Below are positions 8,551-16,843 of a stretch of DNA of 32,935 nt, piece after piece. The notes below the pieces were generated by a model. It saw only the letters and a list, made by a program, of their open reading frames with translations. It was not told the DNA's origin and made no database searches. Each line of letters begins with the position of its first letter. The first letter of the stretch is position 1. The position numbers and the translations under genes were made by a program. Source of the stretch: Planctomycetota bacterium (lineage in GTDB: Bacteria; Planctomycetota; Planctomycetia; Planctomycetales; Planctomycetaceae); assembly GCA_003669125.1 (NCBI GenBank), contig QWQF01000341.1, positions 1 through 32,935 on the forward strand, written 5' to 3'.

Positions 8551-9531
8551 TCATCCAAGCGAGTGCGCGGCTCGACTCAAGCGATCGTTCAGGGCGCGTC
8601 CGAGGCCGCGATTCGGAAACGGCGTCGCCACGATTTGCTCGACGTACGCGGCGTCGAGCCGTCGCAAGGCGGCGAAAAAGTTCGCCGCCGCTTCGGTCAA
8701 GTCGCCGTTGGCGGACAAAGTTTCGACCGCCGCAAAACGGCTGGCCTCCGGGAGCGGTTGCAGCGTCAACAGCCCGCAACGCTCGGGGGCGGTGACTTGT
8801 GACAGGTCTTCGATGACCGCCAGCGGCGTATGAGGTGCGTAATGCTGCGGGAGCATCCCCGGAGACTGCGCCGCAGCCTGATCCGAGGTTGTCACGCGCG
8901 ATGGCAACGCGACGGGGCCGATCACCGATTCGATCTCTTCCAACGTCACGCCACCGGGGCGAAGCAAAACGGCTCGGCTGGGTTCCAGCAGCAGCACGGT
9001 CGATTCGACGCCGACCGAGCACGGCCCGCCGTCGAGCAAATAGTCGATCTGATCGCCCAGCCGTTCGGCGACATGCTCGGCGCGAGTCGGGCTGAGCTGT
9101 CCGAACAGATTCGCGCTCGGTGCAGCGATCGGCACATCGGCGAGTCGCAGCAGTTCCAGCGCCAGCGGATGCGCCGGCATACGCACAGCGACGCTCGGCA
9201 AACCGGACGTCACGAGATCGGGAATCAAATCGGTCTTCGGCAGCACGAGCGTCAGCGGTCCCGGCCAGAACCGCGCGGCGAGACGCTCCGCCGTCTCCGG
9301 CCACGACGCGACCAGCCGTGGCAACCACGACCGATCCGCGATGTGAACGATCAGCGGATCGAAGTGCGGGCGATTCTTCACCGCGAAGACGCGTGCGACC
9401 GCGTGAACATCCAGCGCGTTGGCTCCCAAGCCGTACACGGTCTCCGTGGCGAAGCTCACCAGCTTCCCGTCCCGCAACAAACGGGCGGCCTGTGCGACAT
9501 CAACTCCCACTGGACAAGTCATCGTGCTCAA
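8551..9531 (-). CDS. tsaC: L-threonylcarbamoyladenylate synthase, two-domain Sua5 type
   Basis: 326 residues. The YrdC/TsaC catalytic domain fills residues 9-200: TETVYGLG at 29-36, the KNRP motif at 52-55, FWPGPLTLVLP, SVAVRMPAHP, and PSAN at 138-141 followed by SPT. The remaining 125 residues form the Sua5-specific C-terminal domain after a linker (SPGMLPQHYAPHTPL is the conserved linker motif), so this is the long Sua5 form rather than short E. coli TsaC. It makes threonylcarbamoyl-AMP from threonine, bicarbonate and ATP for t6A37 of ANN-decoding tRNAs, in the cytoplasm with TsaB, TsaD and TsaE, none of which is in this window. Met4 (9522) is an alternative start. It is transcribed away from the thioredoxin-like gene. 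Confidence 0.95.
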   Translation of the reverse strand: MSTMTCPVGVDVAQAARLLRDGKLVSFATETVYGLGANALDVHAVARVFAVKNRPHFDPLIVHIADRSWLPRLVASWPETAERLAARFWPGPLTLVLPKTDLIPDLVTSGLPSVAVRMPAHPLALELLRLADVPIAAPSANLFGQLSPTRAEHVAERLGDQIDYLLDGGPCSVGVESTVLLLEPSRAVLLRPGGVTLEEIESVIGPVALPSRVTTSDQAAAQSPGMLPQHYAPHTPLAVIEDLSQVTAPERCGLLTLQPLPEASRFAAVETLSANGDLTEAAANFFAALRRLDAAYVEQIVATPFPNRGLGRALNDRLSRAAHSLG

Positions 9532-9927
9532 CCTTGCGCGGGCTTCCCCGCAACCTCATCGGCGGAACCGGTTCGCCTGTGCTTCGATTTGAGTGTGTTC
9601 GAGTTATGCTACTGCCGAGGGCTGGGAGCGGAAGGCCGATGGATCACGTTGAAAGTATTTCCGAAGACAACCTTCGCGAGCGGTTTCAAAACCGGGAACG
9701 GCGACACCGTCCACCCACTCGATTCGATGGTCACGGCCGACGTGTGGAATTCGTTTCGTGGGAGAGCACTCGCTTCAACACTTGGCGAACGTCGCGCATA
9801 CTTTGGTCGGCCGTTCGCTCGCGGCCTGCGGTTTGCTCGCCTGAAACGCTCGTCGGGCCGTTTGCGATCGACGCCCTCGCGTCGGCCACGAATTTCCGTG
9901 AAATTTGCAACTATGAGGTGACCGCGA
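9532..9927. other. 396-bp divergent intergenic region
   Basis: This separates the divergent starts of tsaC (9531, minus) and the thioredoxin-like gene (9928, plus). Frames crossing it on both strands have arginine-rich, low-complexity translations without any family signature, so I see no gene. It should hold both promoters, but I could not pick a convincing -35/-10 pair. A strong SD (GAGGTGA, 9915-9921) for the + strand gene lies at its right end. Confidence 0.5.
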
Positions 9928-10701
9928 ATGTTTGGTCGATTGCTGGCGAAGGCAGCACTGCTGCTTACCGTCGTGACAGGATTCACGGCGGTCGCCCAAG
10001 ACCAAGGACGGAATGACAACCCACCCGCCGTCAACACGACGGCCACTAACGAGACGACGGAAACTCGTCGTGTCGTTCCTCGCAATCTGCGCGTGCTGTT
10101 CATCACCGCCAAGGGCTGCGAGAAGTGCGAGGCCGAGCTGAAACGCCTCCGTCAAACCGGCGGTGAGTTCGAGTCCATGCAAGCTCGCGGCTGGAAGATC
10201 GGGGCGACTGCCGACAGCCACATTCAAATCGTCGATCGCGCCGACGTTCCGGAATTCGCCGAGTTACTCACGGCTCGCGAACTGCCGAGCGTGATCTGCG
10301 TCGAGAACGGCGAAGTCCTGCGCTACTTCAAACACGGCTGCACCACGCCGCTGGATGCTTGGACCTTCGGCTGGCTGATGAAAGGCCAGAACGAACGCCC
10401 GAAGGCCGCCGTTCCCGAAGAGATTCAAGTCGAGACCACCGGCCACTACCCGTTGCGTGGGAATCATTGGTCCGTCGAAGGGGACTTCAACCCGACGTCC
10501 GCGACGCTGGTGACTCACCTGCGCGGTTCCAACCACGTCAGTCAGATCGCCGCCGAGTGGAAAATCGAAGAGTGGTCCGTCGAAGAACTCCGCTCGCTGC
10601 ACGACGACTTGCACGAACGAGAAGGATTCAGCGGCACATTCACTCAATTGCCCGCCGCTCAAACCGGAGTCGGACAGTTCGGAGCCGGCCGAAAGTTTTA
10701 G
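9928..10701 (+). CDS. Secreted thioredoxin-like protein with a C-terminal accessory domain
   Basis: 257 residues, signal peptide at 1-23 (cleavage near AVAQ). After a Thr/Asn-rich linker, residues 52-150 have a thioredoxin-like layout: the strand LRVLFITA, a CEKC redox motif at C64 and C67 beginning a helix, and ELPSVICVENGEV with the expected cis-proline at P120. Residues about 170-235 form a second small region (HWSVEGDFN, LVTHLRGSNH, LRSLHDDLHER) that I recall as a recurrent planctomycete module of unknown role. A periplasmic disulfide or redox function is inferred from CxxC plus the leader; the partner is unknown. The SD GAGGTGA is 6 nt before the ATG, fixing the start. Its stop overlaps that of the convergent VWA gene by 4 bp. 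Confidence 0.85.
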   Translation: MFGRLLAKAALLLTVVTGFTAVAQDQGRNDNPPAVNTTATNETTETRRVVPRNLRVLFITAKGCEKCEAELKRLRQTGGEFESMQARGWKIGATADSHIQIVDRADVPEFAELLTARELPSVICVENGEVLRYFKHGCTTPLDAWTFGWLMKGQNERPKAAVPEEIQVETTGHYPLRGNHWSVEGDFNPTSATLVTHLRGSNHVSQIAAEWKIEEWSVEELRSLHDDLHEREGFSGTFTQLPAAQTGVGQFGAGRKF

Positions 10702-13088
10702 GAGCCTTGTCCCGCTCCAGTCATGCGGCCGACGAAGCCGCCGGTGCCGAGGTCTTTGAGTCGCTCGGTGACCGTCTGCCCTTCTTCGCTGTCCAAGCGT
10801 TGTCCGCCGAAGGTTGAGAGCCAGAACTCGACGACGATGACCACGAACAGCAAATAGATCAGCGGTCGCCAGATTTCGTGCTCTTGGCCGATGCTGCCGT
10901 GAAGCTGTTGCGTCTCGGCGGAGGCGTCGATGACTTTCAGGTCCACGCTTGGCAGAAGTTCTTTCAACTGCGTCTCGTTGATGAGCGCGAAGTTCGATTC
11001 CTCGCGGGCCAGGTTCACGGCGAAGGCCAGCGATTCGTGTTTCGGCTGTTCGATGCGGCCGCCTCGAACATCGACGTCGTAGAAGCCCTTCTCGGCGGTC
11101 GCAGAGAACGCACCGACTTGGCGGTTGACCGATTTCTCAAACGTGACCGGCAGGCGATTGCCTTCGACGTTGACGACTTCGGATTGCAGGTTCTGCCAAG
11201 CCTTCGCGACGGAGATTTCGGCGACGCCGTTGGCGGCGACAACGGACGGACCTTCGACACCGGCTCGCGTGCGGATGTGGCTGACGAGCCGCAGCACCAG
11301 CGGTACGAACTCCGGCTTGAGCGGCAGGTTGGTCCACTTGGAACTCATCGGAAACGCAGCCAGGATGACTCGGCCATCGCCGTAGCGACTCTCGACGAGT
11401 GCGGCGGTGCCGTTGCCGAATTCGAGCAGCGGCCAAGTATTGCCACGCTCGGCCGGCAGCTTCAGCGGGAACCGGCGATAGACGGAGACCTTCGTCAGGT
11501 ATCTCGCTTCGCGATTCTCAAACACCGACAGCACTGGGTGCGCGAAGTCGATCGAGGCGAAGCGTTCAAAGGTCTCGGACTTCTCGACGTCCCCGTCGGC
11601 TGGCTGCAACTGAGCCGTCGTGATGAACTGGTCTGTCGTGCCGGGAATCGCGAACAGCTTCTTGTTGTATTGGTCGTGATTGCACTTGTCCCCCGGCAGG
11701 ATCATCAGCCCGCCGCCGCGCGACACATGGTCACGCAAGAAACCACACTGCTGATCGTTGAGCGTCCCGCAGTTGGCGAGGATCACGACGCTCGCCTCCT
11801 TGATCGCGTCGGCGTTGACTTGGTTCTCGTTCAGTTCGACGACATCCAACGACTTCACGAAGCGGCGATCCGCTTCGGTGAGTTTGCTGTCGTGAGGCAG
11901 GTTTCCAACCTGCCCGGGTTTCTTCGCGTCTGTCGGATTCTGGCCGGGCAGTTTGGAAGCTTGCCCCACGTCGTCTGGTTCGGTCGCCGTGAAGGCCGTG
12001 TTCAAATACAGAGCTTCGTTTTCGAACGGGTCTTTCGGATTCTTCGTCGGGTTGCCGTTGACGATCACGACTCGCACTTGCGGTTCGACGGACAGCGTGA
12101 AGAGGAACGTGTCGTCGTTCGGGAAGCGATCGGCCGAGATCTCGAAACGGCCTTTGAGCGTCCCCGGTTCAGTCGGCACGAACAGGAACGGAGCATTCGC
12201 CGTCTCGCCCGGTTTGAGTGTCAGGCTCTTGCGAGCAATTTCCTTGTCGTCAATCAGCAGGCTGACGGTGACGTCCTCCGACTGATCCTTCGAGTAATTC
12301 ACGACGCGCGTCTTCAACGGCAGCGGCAGGCCCGCGATCGCTCGATGAGCTTCCGGCACTTCGCCGACAACCGCGCGATTCGGAATCTCGCCCGCCGACG
12401 AACCGACGTCGATCACAAACAGCTTCGAGCCTTCCGGGACCAGATCTTCGGCCGGTTGTTCGCGCAGTTCACGCCAACCGCTGGCCTGTGAATCCGTGAA
12501 GAAATAAATCTGCGGCTTGAGCGTCATCGGCGCGCCGCCGCTAAACAACTGCGTGAACGTCGCGAACAAATTTGCTCGCGAAGGGCTCGTCTTCAACGCG
12601 CCGAGTTTTTCCTTCAGCGAGTCCGTATCGGACGTGACCTTCGAGACGATCTCTTCCGGTCGCGACGCGACCCGCACGAGCGTCACGAGATCATCGCTGC
12701 CCAGCTTGTCGATAACCGCCGAGGCCGCCAACTTGGCTCGATCAAACGCCGAGACGCCATCCGTCACCGCATTCATGCTCGCCGAGCAATCGACCAGCAG
12801 AAAAATCTCGCGCCCGCCGCCCGCTCCGCCGAACAGCGTGTTCCAGTGCCGGATCATCGGCCGAGCACACGCCAGAATCAGAAACAGCAGGAACAGCGTG
12901 CGAAGCAACGCGATCAGCGCGTCCATGAACTTCATCTTCCGCCGCTGCTGCACGTAGGTGTCAAACAGAAACCGAAATGTGCTGAGGTCCACGGTCCTCA
13001 ACCGATGCAGCGTCAGCAAGTGCAGCAGAATCGGGATCGCCACCAGCGGGACGCACCACGCAAACATGCTGAGATGAACCAGTTCCAT
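10698..13088 (-). CDS. BatA N-terminal and von Willebrand factor A domain membrane protein
   Basis: 796 residues. Residues 1-80 are a BatA-type N-terminal double-transmembrane domain (helices at about 8-27 and 56-75). Residues 93-235 are a VWA domain with the MIDAS motif DCSASM (D100, S102, S104) and FFTDSQ near 196-201. A central beta-rich region follows, then a glutamine-amidotransferase-like part (VVILANCGTL; FLRDHVSRGGGLMILPGD), and a final transmembrane helix near 745-765. This is the standard planctomycete layout for large VWA membrane proteins; they are often beside a MoxR ATPase and a DUF58 gene, which are not present here. The role is unknown. Residues about 374-401 are encoded by a palindromic repeat (11896-11966) and look like an inserted linker. 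A 10-bp hairpin lies in the 5' leader at 13129-13151. Confidence 0.9.
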   Translation of the reverse strand: MELVHLSMFAWCVPLVAIPILLHLLTLHRLRTVDLSTFRFLFDTYVQQRRKMKFMDALIALLRTLFLLFLILACARPMIRHWNTLFGGAGGGREIFLLVDCSASMNAVTDGVSAFDRAKLAASAVIDKLGSDDLVTLVRVASRPEEIVSKVTSDTDSLKEKLGALKTSPSRANLFATFTQLFSGGAPMTLKPQIYFFTDSQASGWRELREQPAEDLVPEGSKLFVIDVGSSAGEIPNRAVVGEVPEAHRAIAGLPLPLKTRVVNYSKDQSEDVTVSLLIDDKEIARKSLTLKPGETANAPFLFVPTEPGTLKGRFEISADRFPNDDTFLFTLSVEPQVRVVIVNGNPTKNPKDPFENEALYLNTAFTATEPDDVGQASKLPGQNPTDAKKPGQVGNLPHDSKLTEADRRFVKSLDVVELNENQVNADAIKEASVVILANCGTLNDQQCGFLRDHVSRGGGLMILPGDKCNHDQYNKKLFAIPGTTDQFITTAQLQPADGDVEKSETFERFASIDFAHPVLSVFENREARYLTKVSVYRRFPLKLPAERGNTWPLLEFGNGTAALVESRYGDGRVILAAFPMSSKWTNLPLKPEFVPLVLRLVSHIRTRAGVEGPSVVAANGVAEISVAKAWQNLQSEVVNVEGNRLPVTFEKSVNRQVGAFSATAEKGFYDVDVRGGRIEQPKHESLAFAVNLAREESNFALINETQLKELLPSVDLKVIDASAETQQLHGSIGQEHEIWRPLIYLLFVVIVVEFWLSTFGGQRLDSEEGQTVTERLKDLGTGGFVGRMTGAGQGS
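11896..11966. repeat. Pair of inverted near-palindromic units inside the VWA coding sequence
   Basis: GGCAGGTT/AACCTGCC (11896-11903, 11907-11914) is a perfect 8-bp stem with a 3-nt loop. A related 19-mer on the opposite strand occupies 11947-11965 (GGCAAGCTTCCAAACTGCC compared with GGCAGGTTTCCAACCTGCC). Together they flank a 32-bp spacer and are translated in frame on the minus strand as VGQASKLPGQ ... PGQVGNLPHDS. I recall similar GQVGNLPH-type strings recurring in unrelated planctomycete proteins; this is memory, not a search. Confidence 0.65.
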
Positions 13089-13482
13089 GCCGTGAAGTCC
13101 GTGCTGAGGAGATTGAGGCGGGTTCGGGCGAGTCCGCCATCGGCGGACTCGGAAGGCGGGTCAGTATCCGAGTCGCCCCTGTCAAACGCAAGTTTCGAGT
13201 TCAAAGGCGGTCCAGATAATTGAGCCCATTCGCACGGTCTTGAGGAGATCTCTGCCGGCTAAAACACCGCCTCCAGCTTTACAAATCAACGGATTTTGAA
13301 AGTCGCAGGCTCGTGGAGGAAAACTCGAATTGATCGTGCTTGTCAACTCGTGAGTTTTGGAGGACTCGTTGACCGACTCAAGGCGCCCACGATATCGTCC
13401 GATTATCGTATCAGGTCGCTCTGATTTGTTGTTCATGTAGTCGTAGCCCGGAGGTCCGAGCGACGAGTTTCTGGAGACACTC
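13089..13482. other. 394-bp divergent intergenic region
   Basis: This separates the VWA gene start (13088, minus) and the first DUF1501 gene (13483, plus). A minus-strand frame across it (13182-13649) has no signature and overlaps the DUF1501 leader, so no gene is called. It contains the hairpin at 13129-13151 and less GC-rich DNA towards 13380-13440, where promoters are expected, though none is clear enough to call. Confidence 0.5.
13129..13151. repeat. Tight 10-bp hairpin in the VWA gene leader
   Basis: CGAGTCCGCC (13129-13138) and GGCGGACTCG (13142-13151) are perfect reverse complements with a 3-nt loop (ATC). It lies about 40 bp upstream of the minus-strand VWA start codon, so it would be in that mRNA's leader or promoter zone. 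No T-tract flanks it. Confidence 0.6.
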
Positions 13483-14859
13483 ATGCTGACCATCGAACAC
13501 GCTCGACCGACTAGCAACTGCCAAGGCATGTCGCGCCGAACAGCGATCAAGGCGGGATTCCTCGGATTGTCCGGCCTGACACTCGGCGATTTGCTGCGTC
13601 TGCGGGCACACGGCGCGGCGGAGAAAAACGACAAGTCCGTGATCCTCATCTGGCTGGATGGTGGGCCGAGTCAATTGGAGACGTACGATCCAAAGCCTCA
13701 CGCCCCGTCCGATTACCGCGGGCCGTTCGGTGCGTTGCAGACCAATGTGCCGGGCATGATTGTGTCGGAGACGTTGCCGCTGCACGCGAAGCTCGCGGAC
13801 AAAATGGCGTTCGTCCGCTCGGTGCATCACGACAACGGCGATCACTTCGCGGGTGCTCACTGGATGCTGACCGGACGGTTCGGCTCGAACGCGGCCAGCT
13901 TGCCGCAGAAGTATCCGGGCGTCGGCGCGTACATTTCGAAACTGCGCGGTCCGAACGTCGCAGGGATGCCGGCGTACGTCGGACTGCCAGCCGCTCAGAG
14001 TGTGTACCTCTTCCCCGGCTATCAGGGAGCCGCGTATCTCGGAGCGGCGTACAACCCGTTCGATGTGGACACCGAGCAGAAGTACCTGCACTTCACTTCT
14101 CAAAACAAAATCGGTCGGCCGAAGTGTCTCGACAGTTTCGGTAAGCTGGAGTCAGCTCGCGCGGTTGATCGGCAGTCGTTGCTCAGCGGCCTCGACCAGA
14201 TCGAGCGGCAAGCCGATCAGTCGGGCTTGATGAAGACGGTCGATCGGTATCAGCAAGATGCGTTCTCGATGGTGCTGGGCGGGAAGGCTCGCGAGGCGTT
14301 CAATCTCGACCTGGAAGACCCGAAGGCGATCGACAAATACGGCAACAATCCGTGGGGCCGCTACACGTTGATGGCTCGGCGATTGGTCGAAGCGGGCACG
14401 ACCTTCGCCACCGTCGATATGCCGCACTGGGACGATCACTCGAACATCGAAAAAGGCCACGGCGGCAAACTGGAAGCGGTCGATCGCGCCGTCGCCGCAC
14501 TGATCGATGACCTCGACGTGCGTGGAATCCTCGACCGCACGCTGGTCATCGTGATGGGCGAGTTCGGCCGCACTCCGAAAATCAACAACGGCCAACCCGG
14601 CATCGCCATCCCCGGCCGAGATCACTGGGGCAACGCGATCAGCGTGCTGATGGCCGGTGGCGGACTGAAGGGTGGAGTCGTCGTCGGAGCCACCAACTCG
14701 AAAGCCGAATTCCCCGTCGAACGAGCGCTCACGCCCGCCGACATTCTTGCGACGGTCTATCACGTCATGGGCATCGACCCCACGACCTCGTTCAAAGACT
14801 TCGCCGGCCGTCCGGTCCCGATGTTGGATGAAGGCGCTCCGATTGCCGAATTGATCTGA
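13483..14859 (+). CDS. DUF1501 protein with Tat leader (first of tandem pair)
   Basis: 458 residues. A twin-arginine leader (SRRTAIKAGFLGLSGL, RR at 18-19) marks Tat export. The DUF1501 body has an alkaline-phosphatase/sulfatase-superfamily flavour: SVILIWLDGGPSQLETYDPK at 52-71, the middle stretch WDDHSNIEKGHG, VIVMGEFGRTPKI near 354-366, IPGRDHW, and a C-terminal MGIDPTTSFKDFAGRPVP. DUF1501 genes are abundant in planctomycetes, usually beside DUF1549/DUF1553 cytochrome-like proteins, and their biochemical function is not established; no such partner is adjacent here. SD GGAG lies 6 nt before the ATG. The second DUF1501 gene follows after 20 bp, so the two are likely co-transcribed. Confidence 0.92.
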   Translation: MLTIEHARPTSNCQGMSRRTAIKAGFLGLSGLTLGDLLRLRAHGAAEKNDKSVILIWLDGGPSQLETYDPKPHAPSDYRGPFGALQTNVPGMIVSETLPLHAKLADKMAFVRSVHHDNGDHFAGAHWMLTGRFGSNAASLPQKYPGVGAYISKLRGPNVAGMPAYVGLPAAQSVYLFPGYQGAAYLGAAYNPFDVDTEQKYLHFTSQNKIGRPKCLDSFGKLESARAVDRQSLLSGLDQIERQADQSGLMKTVDRYQQDAFSMVLGGKAREAFNLDLEDPKAIDKYGNNPWGRYTLMARRLVEAGTTFATVDMPHWDDHSNIEKGHGGKLEAVDRAVAALIDDLDVRGILDRTLVIVMGEFGRTPKINNGQPGIAIPGRDHWGNAISVLMAGGGLKGGVVVGATNSKAEFPVERALTPADILATVYHVMGIDPTTSFKDFAGRPVPMLDEGAPIAELI

Positions 14860-14879
14860 GTTCTGAGCAGGAGACGACC

Positions 14880-16187
14880 ATGTTCGATTCGATTCGCGTT
14901 GGTTCACGTCGCTGGTTCTTGCAAACCGGTCTGGCTGGTGTCGGTGGCTTGACGTTGCCGGCCTTGTTGCAAGCCAACGAAGCCGCCAAGGCGAGTGATC
15001 GCAAAGCGGTCATCCTGTTCTGGCTCTCCGGTGGGCCGAGTCACATCGATATGTGGGATCCGAAGCCGGAGACTCCGCGCGAGATTCGCGGTCCATATTC
15101 GAGCATCGAGACGAAACTGCCGGGCGTGCGACTCAGCGAGCACTTGCCGAAGCAGGCGTCGATTCTCGACAAGCTGACGATCATTCGTTCGGTCGATTGC
15201 CGGTCCAGCAATCACACGCCGATCACGATGCAGGCAGGCAACCCGCTCGCTCGGCGGGTGGACACCGGCAATGATGGCGACGGCTATCCGTCGATGGGGT
15301 CGGTCGTCGCGAAGTTCAAAGGCACCAACGATCCGCACCTGCCGGCGTTCGTGGGCTTGGCCGACAGTTGGAAGGCGGACATCTGGGAGGCGGGGCAGAT
15401 GGGTTCCGACTACGCGCCGGTTAAAGGGAGCGAACTGGCGGGACGCTTCAAACTGCCGGAGGGCGTACAAATTGACCGACTCCAAAACCGCGATGACCTG
15501 CGGCGGCAGTTCGATCACTTCCGGCGAGACCTTGATCGTGGCGAGACGTTGGCTCGCGTGGACCGCTACAACCAGCAAGCGTTTGAGTTCGTCACATCTG
15601 GCCGAGCGGAGAAGGCGTTTCAAATCGATGCCGAGCCAGCCTCATTGCGTGACGCTTACGGCCGCGATTCGATCGGCGAGAAAGCGTTGCTCGCGCGGCG
15701 ACTCGTCGAATCCGGCGTCACATTCGTGTTAGTCAGCGGAGCGTGGGGCTACTTCGATCATCACGGCGACGAAGTCCGCTGGGGTGGCATCGAGAAAGGT
15801 CTGACGCCGTTGCTGCCGAGCGTTGATCGCGTGATTCACACGCTGGTGACGGATCTCGAATCACGCGGATTGCTCGACAGTACTTTGATCCTGATGATGG
15901 GCGAGTTCGGTCGTGGTCCGGTGATGACGAAGACCGCCGGCCGCGATCACTGGACCAATTGCATGAGCATGATCCTTGCCGGTGGCGGCCTGAAGCACGG
16001 CCAAGTCATCGGCAGCACCGACGCGCGGGGCTACGGGATCAAGGATCGGCCCGTGCGCCCGCAAGACCTCGCCGCGACGGTGTTCAAGTACGCTGGCATC
16101 GACCTCGCGTCGCATTGGGTCAATCCGCAAGGCCGGCCGATTCCGATTGTGGCCGAAGGTGGGCAGCCAATTTCCGAATTGCTGTGA
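14880..16187 (+). CDS. DUF1501 protein with Tat leader (second of tandem pair)
   Basis: 435 residues. Leader RRWFLQTGLAGVGGLTLPAL with RR at 10-11 indicates Tat export. Family motifs: AVILFWLSGGPSHIDMWDPK near 42-61, NHTPITMQAGNP, WGYFDHHGDEVRWGG, LMMGEFGRGPVM near 338-349, GRDHW, and a closing GRPIPIVAEG. It is clearly homologous to the preceding gene but well diverged, so this is an old paralogue pair rather than a recent duplication. An AGGAG SD is placed 6 nt before the ATG within the 20-bp gap, supporting an operon. It converges on the LutC-like gene with a 10-bp gap. Enzymatic activity is unknown for the family. Confidence 0.92.
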   Translation: MFDSIRVGSRRWFLQTGLAGVGGLTLPALLQANEAAKASDRKAVILFWLSGGPSHIDMWDPKPETPREIRGPYSSIETKLPGVRLSEHLPKQASILDKLTIIRSVDCRSSNHTPITMQAGNPLARRVDTGNDGDGYPSMGSVVAKFKGTNDPHLPAFVGLADSWKADIWEAGQMGSDYAPVKGSELAGRFKLPEGVQIDRLQNRDDLRRQFDHFRRDLDRGETLARVDRYNQQAFEFVTSGRAEKAFQIDAEPASLRDAYGRDSIGEKALLARRLVESGVTFVLVSGAWGYFDHHGDEVRWGGIEKGLTPLLPSVDRVIHTLVTDLESRGLLDSTLILMMGEFGRGPVMTKTAGRDHWTNCMSMILAGGGLKHGQVIGSTDARGYGIKDRPVRPQDLAATVFKYAGIDLASHWVNPQGRPIPIVAEGGQPISELL

Positions 16188-16197
16188 TACCCCACGT

Positions 16198-16788
16198 TCA
16201 ACCGACGATAAACACGGTCATTGAGCGTGGGCCGTGAGCGCCGATGACCAGCGATTGCTCGATGTCGGCAGTCTTTGACGGGCCGGAGATGAACGCCCCG
16301 AAGCGCGGCGAGTCGAATGACAGGCGGCGATAGGCTTCGTGCATGTTCGACACGATGTCGATTGCCGAGACCACCAGCGCGAGATGCTGAGCGATGAAGT
16401 AGATCGCCCGCTGCTTCACGCCGTCGTCGCTGATCCACACGGCTCCGTTTTCGGCAACCGCGAATTGCCCCGGCAGGATCGCGAAGTCGATGTCTTCCGT
16501 CGCGTGCGGATCGTCGATCAGTGCGAGATCCGTGTTGCCGTGAACTCCGGCGACTAGCGAGACCGTCTTCTTCGCGTCCCGCCATTCGGAGACGGCGGAC
16601 AGCTCGGAGTTCAGCGCGGCCGTATCCGCCACCATGAATGCTCGGCCACCGACCGATTCCAAGACTGAGGCGAATTGTGCTCGTACGTCGCTGAACTGAA
16701 TCCACGATTGATCGAGGCTTGGCAGCGGAGCTTCTGGCAAGTGATGCCGGCGAATGGCGGAGAGGATCGTGGTCTTGGCGTTGGGCAT
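16198..16788 (-). CDS. lutC: LUD-domain LutC/YkgG-like protein
   Basis: 196 residues, soluble. The C-terminal half carries the LUD-domain features of LutC: AENGAVWISDDG, then ISGPSKTADIEQSLVIGAHG near 169-188 and a terminal RSMTVFIV. In Bacillus, LutC works with LutA and LutB (an Fe-S protein) in L-lactate oxidation to pyruvate. No lutA or lutB gene is within the window, so the gene is an orphan here and lactate use is only a family-based guess. It is 55 bp downstream of the HlyD adaptor gene on the same strand and may be co-transcribed with it. Residues 70-95 are less conserved. Confidence 0.85.
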   Translation of the reverse strand: MPNAKTTILSAIRRHHLPEAPLPSLDQSWIQFSDVRAQFASVLESVGGRAFMVADTAALNSELSAVSEWRDAKKTVSLVAGVHGNTDLALIDDPHATEDIDFAILPGQFAVAENGAVWISDDGVKQRAIYFIAQHLALVVSAIDIVSNMHEAYRRLSFDSPRFGAFISGPSKTADIEQSLVIGAHGPRSMTVFIVG

Positions 16789-16843
16789 CGTGAGTCCGGC
16801 GGTCTCGACAAAAAATGAATCTCGGCTTTCGGCGAACGGCCGA

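Noticed and set aside
10878..12491. 537-codon + strand frame opposite the VWA gene
   Set aside because: It is antisense to a gene with clear BatA-N and VWA motifs; the translation has no signature.
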